Of a stretch of 64,000 nt of DNA, positions 44,825 to 52,731 are shown in pieces. The notes beneath the pieces were generated by a model that was not told the origin of the DNA, ran no database searches, and saw only the letters and a list, made by a program, of their open reading frames with translations. The translations under genes were made by a program, and so were the position numbers. The stretch's first letter is position 1; every line of letters starts with the position of its first letter. This stretch comes from Planctomycetales bacterium (GTDB lineage Bacteria; Planctomycetota; Planctomycetia; Pirellulales; Pirellulaceae): positions 1 through 64,000 of the forward strand of contig JAGQOY010000005.1 in the NCBI GenBank assembly GCA_020427005.1, in the 5' to 3' direction.

Positions 44825-46298
44825 GGGAACTTAACGCAGCGGTCAATTCGGGCAGCGCAATATGGCCATTGCGGTACAGTGTATTGTAAGCACAAAAAGG
44901 AATTACGTGTCCGCTTGGTAATACATGATGCGTACAGCATTTCATCAGTCTGCGAACATCAAAATTGTAAGCATCTAAGAACGAAGTGATGGTGATTCGG
45001 AATAGATCTTTGGCACCCAATTGTTGGGCGAGCACATTTGCATAGAACTCCTGCGACTTGTCCACTCCTGACGCAGTGATCGATGATACGCTGTTCACAG
45101 CTCGGCTGGTAAGAACCGGAAATTGAGTGGGAATGGAATGACTTGAATTCGGCGAGCAATTGCCGCCACAGCAATTCTGGCGAGCTAAGTATTGTTGCAT
45201 CAGTTCTTTGGCGGCAGGTCGTGTAAAACAGATGCCATTGGCCAACAAGTCAAAATTATTATGGGCGTCAATAAATCTATTGAGCGGCAACACAGTGTTG
45301 CCATCGCGCCACGCAAATGCAATGCTATGGCAGTTGGGATGCGCACATGGCAATGGCATGAAATCGTCGGCGCAGAACAACTCATCAGTTTGACCGACAA
45401 TTCCCTTAATAACATCTGGAAACGTTATGCGCTGCTCCAATTCCTGAGGCAGGAAGTATCGCCCTGAATAGGTAGCTGGCTGAAAATTGACTCCGGTTAT
45501 CCATGGGCGAGCGATGGCGAATCGTACTATTGGGCCGAGTTGATCGTCGTTGACGCCTGCTTGTAATGTGGTAGCTAGAGTAACATTTACACTGTATTCG
45601 CCTAGGAGTTCTAGGGCGCGTAACTTTGTTTTTAGCAATGACTCACCACGTAATGCAATCGTCGCGGACTCGGACAGTCCGTCTAGTTGAAAGAAAACTT
45701 CCACGCGTTGACGGTCTCTGGCGATTCTTTGTACCAAACTTGGATCGTGCGCCATTCGCAGACCATTTGTATTGATTTGAATGTAATCAATCGGTTGTGC
45801 GATTGCATAGTCAAGAATATCCAAGAAGTCCGGATGCAGAGTCGGCTCGCCTCCAGATAGTTGAAGAACTTCTGGGCGTCCTTCGACCTCAACCAGCCGA
45901 TCAATGGCACGCTTGCAATCGTCAATAGATTGATGTTCGCCACCAGGTAGGCTTGAGGCATAGCACATTGGGCAACTCAAATTGCATCCAGAGGTTATTT
46001 CTACCAACCCGATACATGTATGCTGTTCGTGCTCCGTGCATAGCCCGCAATCGTAGGGGCAACCTTTGCTTGGCTCGACACCATACGTAGCAGCATTGCG
46101 CGCAGGAACTATGTACTCTAACCGATCGTAGTACTTAACGTCAGAGCATACAAAGTCTTCACGTTGGCCGTGCTGAGGACAATGTTTTCGGAAATAAACG
46201 CGGCCCTGACGCTCCACAATTTTGGCGGGGACTACCGTTAGGCACTCGGGACACAAACTCTGAGTCGTGCCAATAAAGCTGTAATCTCGCAAATGCAT
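44811..46298 (-). CDS. Radical SAM protein of the MJ0619/Tes (tetraether lipid synthase) type
   Basis: 495 residues. The N-terminal metal site has CPEC (16-19) and a later Cys-Pro-x-His (40-43). Next is the cluster motif CPYDCGLC (80-87) followed by EHEQHTC. The radical SAM motif CNLSCPMC (105-112; CxxxCxxC) precedes LSGGEPTLHPDFLDILDYA and YIQINTNGLR. The C-terminal part has CCGGNC and KCCTHHVLPSGHVIPFCAYNTLYR. This arrangement of several metal sites matches the MJ0619 family, whose archaeal member Tes joins lipid tails by C-C bonds between C-H carbons. Whether the bacterial protein does the same is inference, supported by Lgt-like and PlsC-like neighbours. AAGGA lies 7 bases before the ATG. 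It starts 3 bases after the zinc-ribbon gene. Confidence 0.87.
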   Translation of the reverse strand: MHLRDYSFIGTTQSLCPECLTVVPAKIVERQGRVYFRKHCPQHGQREDFVCSDVKYYDRLEYIVPARNAATYGVEPSKGCPYDCGLCTEHEQHTCIGLVEITSGCNLSCPMCYASSLPGGEHQSIDDCKRAIDRLVEVEGRPEVLQLSGGEPTLHPDFLDILDYAIAQPIDYIQINTNGLRMAHDPSLVQRIARDRQRVEVFFQLDGLSESATIALRGESLLKTKLRALELLGEYSVNVTLATTLQAGVNDDQLGPIVRFAIARPWITGVNFQPATYSGRYFLPQELEQRITFPDVIKGIVGQTDELFCADDFMPLPCAHPNCHSIAFAWRDGNTVLPLNRFIDAHNNFDLLANGICFTRPAAKELMQQYLARQNCCGGNCSPNSSHSIPTQFPVLTSRAVNSVSSITASGVDKSQEFYANVLAQQLGAKDLFRITITSFLDAYNFDVRRLMKCCTHHVLPSGHVIPFCAYNTLYRNGHIALPELTAALSSHDVR

Positions 46299-46301
46299 TG
46301 C

Positions 46302-46961
46302 CTAGTCCTTTCTGCGCCACAACAAATACGTCAAGAGAATGCCTACTACCAAACTGCTTCCCCCAGTAATAGTCCAGAAGAAAAACTCACCATCACTGCT
46401 CCAAGGTATAGTCAGCGGTAATACGCCAAGGCAAACGACAAAAAAAGTTACCGCGCATGCGGCCAAAATAAGGACCGTGAGTGCCAAGGAAGCCACAAAG
46501 GCCAGCACCTTATCCATGGGCGACATTGTTTTGCCTGAAGCTTTTTTTCGGATACGAATATCGACTGTACGAATCCATGCAGGTACTGAGAATACGATTA
46601 GTAGCACACCCAAGCCCGGCGCGGCCATGAATACACCCAAACAAACTGCCACCAATGTCATTGTCAACAGTAATGATTCAATACTAAACGTTTTGGCGGC
46701 CTGCCCCCAAGCTTTGGATGTAATTCTGATTTTCTTTAGAGGAAGTTGGCGAGCTGGCGCAGGTGACCATCCGCACCGCACGCAGTCGGCCTCGATTGCA
46801 GACCGTGAATTGCCACACTTTGGGCAAGGGTGCGGTATCCCCGAGGCCACGAACTGCCGCTCAACTGACCCGTGGCATAGCCAGCATTGCTTCTGATCCG
46901 AGGAATTCTCGGCTCCACACTCTGCACAAAACACAATTTTTTGGGCCGGCCTATCACTCAT
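46302..46961 (-). CDS. Zinc-ribbon membrane protein (paralogue of 47871-48506)
   Basis: 219 residues. Two N-terminal zinc-ribbon-like Cys pairs (CAECGAENSSDQKQCWLC, then CPKCGNSRSAIEADCVRCGW) sit ahead of four membrane helices (LLTMTLVAVCLGVFMAAPGLGVLL and three more ending SLVVGILLTYLLW). No enzyme motif. It matches the protein at 47871-48506 in domain order and in the LLTxTL and PGLG helices. ATG 46961 overlaps the upstream gene by 8 bases and ends 3 bases before the radical SAM start, so the three genes are a tight operon. Probably a membrane scaffold. Confidence 0.8.
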   Translation of the reverse strand: MSDRPAQKIVFCAECGAENSSDQKQCWLCHGSVERQFVASGIPHPCPKCGNSRSAIEADCVRCGWSPAPARQLPLKKIRITSKAWGQAAKTFSIESLLLTMTLVAVCLGVFMAAPGLGVLLIVFSVPAWIRTVDIRIRKKASGKTMSPMDKVLAFVASLALTVLILAACAVTFFVVCLGVLPLTIPWSSDGEFFFWTITGGSSLVVGILLTYLLWRRKD

Positions 46962-47637
46962 GGATCGCAATCCTGGCTGTTAGTCGATTTGCGTAATGGC
47001 TTGCCAGCGTCTTAACGCGTCTGACGAGTTGGCCGATAACGACGCCACAAATAATCAGGCTCAGATGTACAATTAGCTGTTCTACGGGGCGTACGGTATG
47101 GTTGGCATCAAACCAGGTACTATCGCTAACAGCGACCAAGAATAAGTAAGCGATCATGCACCCGCCGGTAGTGAACCACACCAAACGCAGACTGAATCGC
47201 AAACCAGCAAGAGATAAGAGAATGAAATATGCGTAGATCAGCGGACTATTGGCTTTGCTTTCACTAATGGCAGCCAGGGCGGTCAACAGTAACACATCAC
47301 AACCTGCCGACAGGTATTTCAATGAGGATGGAAAAACCTGATTCCGCAAACAAAGCTGCACTGCCATGGCGATTAAAGTCCAGGCAACGGCAATGGCTGT
47401 GGCCGCCTGATGAAATTTGAGTGCATCTGCAGATGACTGACCGACTACATAGTAATTAATCAGCTGCACCGAGTAAAAACTACCTATCGCGACCAGTCGC
47501 AAGAGGTTTGCGAGGCTCTCGCCCTCGTACTCTTGCCAGCGAATTGCAATAAACCACTGCCGGTCTTTGTCCCGTAAGTCCTGGTCGGTTTCCACTGGCG
47601 ACTCCCCTCGCAAAGTTGTACGTTCTGACCGCACCAT
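46954..47637 (-). CDS. Polytopic membrane protein, first gene of the radical SAM operon
   Basis: About 227 residues from ATG 47637 (a TTG 12 codons earlier is also open). A soluble N-terminal stretch (about 1-50) is followed by about six membrane helices (LVAIGSFYSVQLINYYVVG, AIAVAWTLIAMAVQLCL, LSAGCDVLLLTALAAI, LIYAYFILLSLAGLRFSL, LVWFTTGGCMIAYLFLVAV, LIVHLSLIICGVVIGQLV). It resembles the sensor part of some adenylate cyclases or kinases but ends with no catalytic domain. I do not recognise the family. It overlaps the next gene by 8 bases and could encode a membrane partner of the downstream enzymes. Confidence 0.7.
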   Translation of the reverse strand: MVRSERTTLRGESPVETDQDLRDKDRQWFIAIRWQEYEGESLANLLRLVAIGSFYSVQLINYYVVGQSSADALKFHQAATAIAVAWTLIAMAVQLCLRNQVFPSSLKYLSAGCDVLLLTALAAISESKANSPLIYAYFILLSLAGLRFSLRLVWFTTGGCMIAYLFLVAVSDSTWFDANHTVRPVEQLIVHLSLIICGVVIGQLVRRVKTLASHYANRLTARIAIHE

Positions 47638-47870
47638 AGACGCGTAGTATGGGAATACGCGGTAAGACTGCAATCAATGCTGACAAACCGTACTCATTGT
47701 CGTACATTTCTCGTTAGATTGGTATCTGAGAGCCAACATGAATGCTATTGTCGGCATGTATTGAGAATAGAAAAGAGTAGGTTGTGTAGGTCACAACGAG
47801 AGTCGTGCGGGTCGCGGTTGGTAACAGAATTTGACAATCGCGATGTGTGAAGTCAAAAGGGATGTAAATC

Positions 47871-48506
47871 ATGGACAGTCCCCAGCAACGAGATGAACTG
47901 AATTGTCCTGAATGCGGGGCGAGCAACAAGGCAGTTAGCTCTTGTTGTTGGTTGTGCCAATGTACTCTCAATCCACCTACTGCAAGTCATTCCAATTTGG
48001 CAGACTTACCCCAATTGATTCCATCGGATCTGATAGAACCGCCGCCCATCGTTTCGAATATGATGGCCTCTGGCTCGTCTCGGTGGCGGCCTGATGCATG
48101 GTTGCTAACGGCAACACTAATTGTGGTAAGCGTTGGTACGCTGTTGACTTCACCAGGACTAGGACTACTGGTGGTACTGCTAGCAACGCCTGCGTTTGTA
48201 CGAACTGCAGTAGCGGCTCGCAGGAGAAGCACCGTCGGTGCACCTCTATCGGCAGGTGAAAAGTTCCTTTCATTCATCGGGTCTTTGTTAGTTGTCATCA
48301 CCGTAGCCATATCAGCTGGCGTAGCTTTTTTTCTCACTTGCTGGGTAGGCTTCTGTGGTTCACTGGCACTTAGTATGGCATCACCAAATTTGAAATCTTT
48401 GGAAAATCAGTCTTTTATGATTGGAATTCTTAGTGGACTGGTTGTGGGTTTACTGGTAGCTGGATTGATGTTCTGGATGATGTTTCCATCACGCCGTAAA
48501 ATGTAA
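47871..48506 (+). CDS. Zinc-ribbon membrane protein (paralogue of 46302-46961)
   Basis: 211 residues. One zinc-ribbon-like site (CPECGASNKAVSSCCWLCQC, residues about 12-31), a Pro-rich linker and four hydrophobic helices (LLTATLIVVSVGTLLTSPGLGLLVVLLA and others ending LSGLVVGLLVAGLMFWMMF). It shares helix motifs with the minus-strand protein 1 kb away, including LLTxTL and PGLG, but lacks the second Cys pair. Divergently transcribed from the radical SAM operon. The sulfatase gene follows 32 bases downstream. Function unknown. Confidence 0.78.
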   Translation: MDSPQQRDELNCPECGASNKAVSSCCWLCQCTLNPPTASHSNLADLPQLIPSDLIEPPPIVSNMMASGSSRWRPDAWLLTATLIVVSVGTLLTSPGLGLLVVLLATPAFVRTAVAARRRSTVGAPLSAGEKFLSFIGSLLVVITVAISAGVAFFLTCWVGFCGSLALSMASPNLKSLENQSFMIGILSGLVVGLLVAGLMFWMMFPSRRKM

Positions 48507-48538
48507 AATCAATTGCTCGTTTCCGGAAGAGGCAACGA

Positions 48539-49957
48539 ATGTGTCGAAAATTCATTATTCAAGTGTTCTGCTTCTACGTCGTTCTAGCGTTGGTTATCGA
48601 TCGCGTGAGCACGGCGGCAGGAAAAGGGGAGCGTCCGAACATACTTTTCATATTGGCTGATGACTGGGGGTGGGGAGACTTGAGTTGCCATGGGCATCCC
48701 TATGTAAAGACCCCAAACATCGATCGATTGGCGGCTGAGGGCACCGACTTCAAGTGCTTTACGGTGGCCAGCGGTGTCTGCTCTCCCAGCCGAACTGCGA
48801 TTTTGACCGGGCACTTTCCTGCCCGGTACAACATCGATGGACATTTTGCCTGGGCGAAGAACAACGTACAACGCAACATGCCGGATTGGTTGAGTCCGCG
48901 TGTACCGTTGTTACCTCGCTTTCTTCAACAGTCGGGCTATGTCACCGCACATTTCGGTAAGTGGCATCTTTCCAATGATATGATCCCAGATTCGCCCCTG
49001 CCCATAGAATATGGATACGACCAATATGGTGCTTTCAATTGTGCGGGTGAGCAAATGCCAGTTCACGAAGACGCTGACCGCGCGATCAAATTCATTGAGG
49101 AGTGCCAAAATAAGAAGAAGCCTTTCTTTGTCAACCTCTGGGTGCACGAACCTCACACTCCGTTCCACACGCTCCCCAAGTACGAATGGAGATTTCGAGA
49201 TCTTGATCGACCTGACCAAATCTATGCTTCGGTGTTGTCGCACGCCGATGATCGTATTGGGCGAGTCCTTGATGCGTTGGACCGATTAAAGTTAGTCGAC
49301 TCCACCTTAGTTGTATTCTGCTCTGACAATGGGCCGGCCCGCGCAGCGGGAACAACAGAACTTGAGCTCCAATACGATACTGCCACAGGCGCTGGTTGGG
49401 GCATCGGAGCTTCGCGCGGTATCACGGGTGGACGGAAGGGCTACAAGTCTGCCTTGTTTGAGGGCGGTATTGGTGTCCCATTTCTTGCCCGCTGGCCGGG
49501 GAAAATTGCTGCAGGCGCGGTGGATGAATCCTCACTGATTTCAGCGGTTGATCTACTCCCGACGTTCTGCGAAATCGCCGACGTTAGTTTGCCCAGCAGC
49601 TACATGCCAGATGGAATCAGTATCGTCAAGGTATTGTTTGGTGAGCCGTTAAGGCAACGGCATAAAACACTCTTTTGGAAATTGCCTTCGCCCTGGCCGA
49701 TTCAAAAATCGCGGCCATATCATTGGGCTTCTTTCGCAGCAGTACAAAATCAGTGGAAACTGTTGTCCAACATGACAGGTAGTTATGTAGAGCTTTATGA
49801 TCTAACACAAGATCCCTACGAAAACACCGATCTGAAGGAGCAGTTTCCTGGGGTTGTCAAGGAAATCTCTGTGCAGCTCGAAGCCTGGAAATCCCAGCTA
49901 CCGGAAAGGCCCACAGGAAACGTCTTTTCTGCAGAAAGGGACTCGAAGGATGAATAA
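48539..49957 (+). CDS. Secreted arylsulfatase (formylglycine sulfatase)
   Basis: 472 residues. Signal peptide (IIQVFCFYVVLALVIDRV, cleavage near STAA), then RPNILFILADDWGWGDLSC with metal-binding Asp 41 and 42. The formylglycine site CSPSR is at 81-85 (Cys 81), with VTAHFGKWHLSNDM and VVFCSDNGPARAAG. It hydrolyses sulfate esters outside the cytoplasm. It differs clearly from the sulfatase at 11.7 kb. ATG 48539 is preceded by GAGG. Subfamily unknown; the presence of two sulfatases fits planctomycete use of sulfated polysaccharides. Confidence 0.93.
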   Translation: MCRKFIIQVFCFYVVLALVIDRVSTAAGKGERPNILFILADDWGWGDLSCHGHPYVKTPNIDRLAAEGTDFKCFTVASGVCSPSRTAILTGHFPARYNIDGHFAWAKNNVQRNMPDWLSPRVPLLPRFLQQSGYVTAHFGKWHLSNDMIPDSPLPIEYGYDQYGAFNCAGEQMPVHEDADRAIKFIEECQNKKKPFFVNLWVHEPHTPFHTLPKYEWRFRDLDRPDQIYASVLSHADDRIGRVLDALDRLKLVDSTLVVFCSDNGPARAAGTTELELQYDTATGAGWGIGASRGITGGRKGYKSALFEGGIGVPFLARWPGKIAAGAVDESSLISAVDLLPTFCEIADVSLPSSYMPDGISIVKVLFGEPLRQRHKTLFWKLPSPWPIQKSRPYHWASFAAVQNQWKLLSNMTGSYVELYDLTQDPYENTDLKEQFPGVVKEISVQLEAWKSQLPERPTGNVFSAERDSKDE

Positions 49958-50057
49958 GGGAAGTACGAAGGGAGCTCAATAATGTTCTGGATGGACCATC
50001 CTTTGTAGTATTGCGTCAATGAAAGCTGGTGCTTCGTGTAAGAATAGGTCAGGGTTA

Positions 50058-51407
50058 TCAATACAGAATGTAACCACGTTCTTCGTGTTCGCACAAATCT
50101 AAACCGCGAATCTCAGTATTTCCGTCAACTCGTAAGCCACATGTCAAATCAATGACTTTCAGAATTGCGTAGGTCAAAATTATCGTATAGATTCCCGCAG
50201 TAACTGCAGCAAAGCTCTGGGTCATCACATGTTGCACAATGGCATACGATTTATCACCGCTACCGCCAAACCACGGCGAGGCGAAAATTCCGCAAAGAAT
50301 TGTTCCCAAAAATCCGCCGACCCCGTGAACGCCAAAAACATCCAAAGTGTCATCGTAGGCAAACTTCTGCTTTATTTTGGTTGCAAAAAGGTAGCAGAGT
50401 CCGGCAGACGCTGATCCAATGACTAACGCGCCGAGTGGGCCAACATAACCAGAGGCTGGTGTAATTGCCGCCAGGCCTGCGATCGAACCAGTTGCTGCAC
50501 CCAAAACGCTTGGCTTACCGATTCGAATCCAATCGATGGTCATCCATATGATGGTCGCAATAGATGCTGAAAGGTGTGTTACAAATAGGGCCATTGCGGC
50601 GGAACCATTGGCGGCCAAGGCGCTGCCTCCGTTGAATCCAAACCATCCTACCCACAGCATGGCGGTTCCTGTAACAGTCATGGTCATATTGTGAGGGGGT
50701 TCCAGCTGCTTGGGGAATCCAAGCCGCGGACCGACCATAATGCAGGCTACCAAGGCACCAAATCCTGCCGTGATGTGTACTACAATACCGCCTGCAAAGT
50801 CCATTACGCCCTGATCTGCAAAGTAGCCGCCAGGTCCTCCCCATGTCATATGGCATATAGGTACATAAACCAGAAGCAGCCAGACACTTGAAAATAAGAG
50901 CAACGAAAAGAATCTAATCCGTTCGCAAAACGCACCGATCATCAATGCTGGCGTAATGACGGCAAAGGTCATTTGAAATGCGACAAAGAGTATTTCAGGA
51001 ATGGTCCCAGTTTCCGACTGAGCGGTCACGCCTGAGAGAAAGGATTTAGAGAATCCACCAACGAATGAAGATATACCAATCTTTCCCTTGGCCATACCGG
51101 TTGAGTCAAATGCAAGTGTGTATCCACAGACTGTCCATAGCACGGATATAACAGCTGTAAGAACTAAGCATTGCATCAGAATCGACAAGACATTCTTGGT
51201 TCGAACTAATCCTGCATAGAAGAGTCCTAAAGCGGGGATGGTCATGAATAATACGAGTGCCGTTGATACCAAGATCCAAGCCGTATCACCTGCATTTACA
51301 TGCGTATCAGCCTCTTGACCAAACAGTGCCTCACTCGATAGAAAGACAAGCATTAACCCGGTTACAAATGGAATGAACCGTGATAAATGGGGACAAGTTC
51401 TTAGCAT
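50058..51407 (-). CDS. amt: Ammonium transporter (Amt/MEP/Rh family)
   Basis: About 449 residues with a leader-like first helix (FIPFVTGLMLVFLSSEALFGQ) and the 11-helix Amt core. Conserved features are TALVLFMTIPALGLFYAGLVRTKNVLS, WLLLVYVPICHMTW, GVMDFAGGIVVHITAGFGALV (pore His), PHNMTMTVTGTAMLWVGWFGFNGGSAL, and VFGVHGVGGFLGTILCGIFA (second pore His). Conducts ammonium across the inner membrane. No glnK (PII) gene is adjacent, unlike in many genomes. ATG 51407 has AGGCGG about 9 bases upstream; a TTG eight codons earlier is possible. Confidence 0.95.
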   Translation of the reverse strand: MLRTCPHLSRFIPFVTGLMLVFLSSEALFGQEADTHVNAGDTAWILVSTALVLFMTIPALGLFYAGLVRTKNVLSILMQCLVLTAVISVLWTVCGYTLAFDSTGMAKGKIGISSFVGGFSKSFLSGVTAQSETGTIPEILFVAFQMTFAVITPALMIGAFCERIRFFSLLLFSSVWLLLVYVPICHMTWGGPGGYFADQGVMDFAGGIVVHITAGFGALVACIMVGPRLGFPKQLEPPHNMTMTVTGTAMLWVGWFGFNGGSALAANGSAAMALFVTHLSASIATIIWMTIDWIRIGKPSVLGAATGSIAGLAAITPASGYVGPLGALVIGSASAGLCYLFATKIKQKFAYDDTLDVFGVHGVGGFLGTILCGIFASPWFGGSGDKSYAIVQHVMTQSFAAVTAGIYTIILTYAILKVIDLTCGLRVDGNTEIRGLDLCEHEERGYILY

Positions 51408-51636
51408 CTTAAAAAACCGCCTAATGTTCAAGCTATGAAAAGATTTCTAGATACAAGTTGTTTGTGCCTGCCAATATTCTCAAATTGATGTCCATCTTCA
51501 TAGAATTGGCCATGCTGCATTGAAAACGTAAATTAGATGATCTTTCGGGCTCTGGGAAGTATGCTTAGGGTCATCAACCCTGGGAATTCGGTCGGGTCAA
51601 AGCGGGGCTACCACAACAGGGCAGAAGGTCATTTTC

Positions 51637-51673
51637 CCAGGGATTTTGCCAGTTTACCAGGGATTTTGCCAGT
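51637..51673. repeat. Direct repeat of 17 bp, 20-bp period
   Basis: CCAGGGATTTTGCCAGT occurs at 51637-51653 and 51657-51673, separated by 3 bases. It overlaps the 3' end of the exonuclease gene and duplicates its last codons just beyond the stop. Confidence 0.9.
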
Positions 51674-52463
51674 CACCCCAAGCCGACAAATAACTTGCAT
51701 AAGCCGGGTGTTTACAGGCTTGGGACTCCAATAGATCCTTGGTCGCTGCGACTAGATCTCGCTCTTGATCGAGGTCGATTTTTCCCATAAGCAACATCGT
51801 TCTTAGGAACACGAAGTAGGTATCCAGGACATCACAACGACAGTACTCGTTGATTTCGGCAAGTTTCCCCTGACGATAGAGGTCGTACACCATATCACCT
51901 TGAACTTCCATTTTGCCAGGTTTCCCCAAAATGGATGCCGCTAGGTTTAGTCCGCCGCGAAACCAAGTTGCGCCGAAATTGGTCAGCACTTCCTGTAGGT
52001 CAAAATGAGCATTGAGATTGTAGCGATTGCGCCTTTGTTCGTAAGTTTTATGGTCCAAATTAAACCACTTTGGGACTGAGATACCGTAACGGAACGCCGC
52101 GTGTTCCATAAGTGGCAAGTCAAATGTCCTGCCGTTGAACGTGACCCAAGTGGGTTGATCATAACCCTCCCAGCCTACCCAAAAGTGTTTTGTGATCACA
52201 TGCGGACGATGTTCAGGTTGATCTAAGGAAACAATATCCGCGATGGAATAGTCCGCGCGGACTTTGGCGACCACGACGGCGATGGGGATGTGGAAGGTAT
52301 AAGGAATGAAATCTCGGCCGGAGGTTAGCAGCAACTCTTGACGAAACTTCGAAATTGCTTCGTCGCTTGTCAGTTGTAGATCGGGATATTTCGCTTTGGC
52401 AATCAACTCACCGTCGGCGACACTCTCAACATCAAACAAAAGGTACGTAACGCGATGGTTCAC
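51654..52463 (-). CDS. PolB-type 3'-5' exonuclease (DnaQ-like fold)
   Basis: 269 residues, GTG start with GCGGG upstream. The DEDD motifs are LLFDVESVADG (Asp and Glu of ExoI, residues about 10-12), TFNGRTFDLPLMEHAAFRYG (ExoII-type N-x-x-x-F-D), and INEYCRCDVLDTYFVFLR (ExoIII-type Y-C-x-x-D). It belongs to the predicted 3'-5' exonuclease family related to the PolB proofreading domain (DNA_pol_B_exo2-like). A standalone nuclease rather than part of a polymerase. The 3' end is involved in a 17-bp direct repeat. Confidence 0.85.
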   Translation of the reverse strand: MNHRVTYLLFDVESVADGELIAKAKYPDLQLTSDEAISKFRQELLLTSGRDFIPYTFHIPIAVVVAKVRADYSIADIVSLDQPEHRPHVITKHFWVGWEGYDQPTWVTFNGRTFDLPLMEHAAFRYGISVPKWFNLDHKTYEQRRNRYNLNAHFDLQEVLTNFGATWFRGGLNLAASILGKPGKMEVQGDMVYDLYRQGKLAEINEYCRCDVLDTYFVFLRTMLLMGKIDLDQERDLVAATKDLLESQACKHPAYASYLSAWGDWQNPW

Positions 52464-52731
52464 TGAAAAGTGCCCGCTATGTAAAAGTCCAAAACTTCAA
52501 TTGTCTCAATAGTTAATAAATTCCGATCCAAACGTGAAGAATTAATTGCTGCACAGTAGTTGACGAACGGATGTTGGGCCTATCAGTGAAAAAAACAATT
52601 CCCTCATAGCTGGCTGGTGCCAGTGGACAAATACTCGCACAGGTTATAGAGTTTCGCTGAGAGCGGCAGTATGTGCAGAGAGTTCAACACTGACAAGCCG
52701 TGGTGTAGGTTAGATCCTAAGGAATACACTT

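Noticed and set aside
49989..50001. Small hairpin GGATGG-A-CCATCC after the second sulfatase
   Set aside because: One-base loop is too short for a stable terminator and no T-tract follows.
51407..51530. Sigma-54 promoter upstream of the ammonium transporter
   Set aside because: No TGGCAC-N5-TTGC match with the right spacing was found by eye.
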